Shown here one piece after another: positions 5,563 through 5,854 of a stretch of DNA of 5,854 bases. Each line of letters begins with the position of its first letter. Positions within the stretch are counted from its first letter, which is position 1. This stretch comes from an uncultured beta proteobacterium. GTDB taxonomy: Bacteria > Pseudomonadota > Gammaproteobacteria > Burkholderiales > Burkholderiaceae_C. Location: the NCBI GenBank assembly GCA_903944555.1, contig CAJASG010000460.1, positions 1 to 5,854 of the forward strand, written 5' to 3'. The translations under genes and the position numbers were made by a program. The notes beneath the pieces are model-generated. The model made no database searches. It saw only the letters and a list, made by a program, of their open reading frames with translations, and was not told the origin of the DNA.

Positions 5563-5854
5563 GTGAGTAAAACCATGACTGACGCTTTTGAAGTGGCTGG
5601 CGACTTTTCGCCTGCCGAATCCTTTTCCAATACCCCTGACTCCCATCCTGTTGCCGAAACGCACGGTGAAGTGGTTTCTGCAGACCTGTCTGCAGCCGCT
5701 GATGTGGCGGACCTGCCTGAAGTACCAAATGGCTTTGTGACACTTGGGCTTGCGCCTGAGTTGATCATGGCGGTTAAGGACTTGGGCTATACCCAGCCCA
5801 CCACGGTTCAGCAAAAGGTCATTCCGTTGGCTTTGCCAGCAGAAACCTCCGACC
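5563..5854 (+). CDS. DEAD-box RNA helicase, N-terminal part (cut by window edge)
   Basis: Ninety-seven residues are visible before the window ends. After a non-conserved, acidic and Ala/Ser-rich N-terminal extension (about 1-55), the Q motif that identifies DEAD-box ATP-dependent RNA helicases appears: F58, then LGLAPELIMAVKDLGYTQP and the GYxxPTxVQ signature (G75, Y76, P79, T80, Q83), leading to KVIPLAL. Motif I and all later motifs lie outside the window, so RhlE-like or other subfamily cannot be settled. The start is taken as GTG 5563 because GGAG (5552-5555) lies 7 nt before it. ATG 5575 is in frame four codons later and is the main alternative, but has only a weak GAG upstream. The frame is also open further left to a stop at 5521-5523, with another GTG at 5548 that lies inside the hairpin. 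Confidence 0.85.
   Translation, partial: MSKTMTDAFEVAGDFSPAESFSNTPDSHPVAETHGEVVSADLSAAADVADLPEVPNGFVTLGLAPELIMAVKDLGYTQPTTVQQKVIPLALPAETSD

Overview
The window is a stretch of bacterial chromosome with tightly packed housekeeping genes. It most likely comes from a betaproteobacterium of the order Burkholderiales, family Comamonadaceae (Rhodoferax/Polaromonas-like). This is judged from protein similarity as I recall it and from the presence of a CobD/CbiB-like membrane protein of a kind I associate with that group; no search was run. Nothing in the window looks mobile: there is no IS, phage, CRISPR, tRNA or rRNA.

Layout, left to right. Positions 1-337 hold the 3' part of rplS (ribosomal protein L19), closed by a good intrinsic terminator (359-391). 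A Nudix hydrolase of the NudL/CoA-pyrophosphatase type (435-1109, TTG start) and a CobD/CbiB-family membrane protein (1172-2092) follow on the + strand. Facing them and ending only 6 bp away is a three-gene minus-strand operon, read from right to left: a Ste24-like M48 metallopeptidase (4694-3402), pterin-4a-carbinolamine dehydratase (3400-3059) and the ribosome-assembly GTPase RsgA (3043-2099, TTG start). The first two are separated by one base and the last two by 15 bases. Divergent from this operon, across a 36-bp spacer, is orn (oligoribonuclease, 4731-5309). After a gap of about 250 bp the N-terminal end of a DEAD-box RNA helicase begins (start about 5563, running off the window).

Functional theme: much of the window concerns ribosomes and RNA (L19, RsgA, Orn, DEAD-box helicase), mixed with small-molecule or quality-control enzymes (Nudix, pterin dehydratase, M48 protease). 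Only the M48-pterin dehydratase-RsgA set has operon-like spacing. The other genes look like separate transcription units.

The most interesting non-coding stretch is 5310-5562. It has an extended -10 promoter (TGC-CATAAT, 5350-5358), followed by about 200 nt of leader with several inverted repeats. The last of these, a 6-bp GC-rich hairpin (5539-5553), includes half of the helicase gene's only good Shine-Dalgarno sequence (GGAG, 5552-5555). This is a candidate structured, possibly autoregulated or cold-responsive, helicase leader; the regulatory reading is inference. No clearly new multi-gene system is visible.
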